A stretch of 64,000 bases of DNA, from positions 62,001-126,000 of the forward strand of contig NZ_FRDF01000011.1 of assembly GCF_900143235.1 (NCBI RefSeq). The letters run 5' to 3'. The first letter of the stretch is position 1. Each line of letters starts with the position of its first letter. Source of the DNA: Erythrobacter sanguineus (GTDB lineage: Bacteria > Pseudomonadota > Alphaproteobacteria > Sphingomonadales > Sphingomonadaceae). Position numbers and translations under genes: made by a program. Under the pieces are notes generated by a model that saw nothing but the letters and a program-made list of their open reading frames with translations, did no database searches and was not told the DNA's origin. Positions 63,956 through 64,000 of the stretch are shown one piece after another.

Positions 63956-64000
63956 TAAAAGTTCAAACCATTGAAGATAGGCTTTTTTGCATGCGCCCTA

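Noticed and set aside
1..64000. CRISPR arrays, insertion sequences and rRNA genes
   Set aside because: No regularly spaced repeats, transposase genes or rRNA-like sequence were seen on either strand.

Overview
The window is GC-rich, densely packed chromosomal DNA from an alphaproteobacterium. It most likely comes from the Sphingomonadales, close to Erythrobacter/Porphyrobacter, and probably from an aerobic anoxygenic phototroph. The signs are a complete PhyR/NepR/EcfG general stress locus with EcfG-type promoters, a BciA-type 8-vinyl reductase of bacteriochlorophyll synthesis, an AppA-like BLUF plus cobalamin/heme-domain photoreceptor, a split MetH, a phasin gene, a TonB receptor gene and GTG/TTG/ATGA-coupled operons. 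No ribosomal RNA gene was seen, so the assignment rests on gene content.

Layout. 1-7820: an incomplete catabolic/uptake cluster. A left-truncated GPH-family symporter, an acetoacetate-decarboxylase-like enzyme, a two-domain 3-hydroxyacyl-CoA dehydrogenase and a TauD-type dioxygenase are read rightward with overlapping codons. They meet a leftward TonB receptor that is followed by a broken wax-ester-synthase/DGAT fragment. A LysR gene is divergent from the receptor. 7821-9694: non-coding DNA, a P4-type tyrosine integrase, its repeat-rich upstream region and tRNA-Gly(CCC), which together look like one end of an integrated element. 9881-16510: unusual signalling genes: a SLOG-like plus 2x2TM (SLATT-like) protein, a Sel1-repeat trypsin-like zymogen, a small acidic lipoprotein and a TIR/TolB-like/TPR protein. 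16684-22957: metabolic genes (M24 peptidase, SMP-30 lactonase, mmsA) and a nucleotidyltransferase/flippase pair.

22954-28580: the glycine cleavage operon gcvT-gcvH-(glycosyltransferase)-gcvPA-gcvPB, read leftward and preceded by a tandem glycine riboswitch. 28649-30796: a TSUP transporter and a secreted serine hydrolase. 30828-36613: a methionine operon, ArsR/methyltransferase fusion-metF-metH1-metH2, with an AT-rich palindromic operator and two REP-like palindromes, one of them inside the metH2 coding sequence. 36696-44498: galactoside use. galK, galT and an SSS symporter go left; GH36 alpha-galactosidase and GH42 beta-galactosidase go right from a 69-bp divergent promoter. 44495-48682: bciA, a TSUP exporter, a Tat-targeted aminotransferase and the BLUF photoreceptor. 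49070-52472: glmM, a dicarboxylate-type symporter and sodB.

52554-56431: the general stress response locus (ecfG, nepR, CHASE-HWE kinase, phyR). At 56312-56431 I also see a candidate EcfG-dependent small RNA: a near-consensus EcfG promoter, a hairpin exposing a C-rich loop, and a strong terminator with eight T's on a strand without a gene. This resembles Caulobacter GsrN in design and is the most attractive undescribed element here. 56447-63878: a YghO-like acyltransferase, fatty acid desaturase, GNAT, lptG/lptF, DUF427, clpS and a phasin with a histone-H1-like tail behind two PhaR-like sites.
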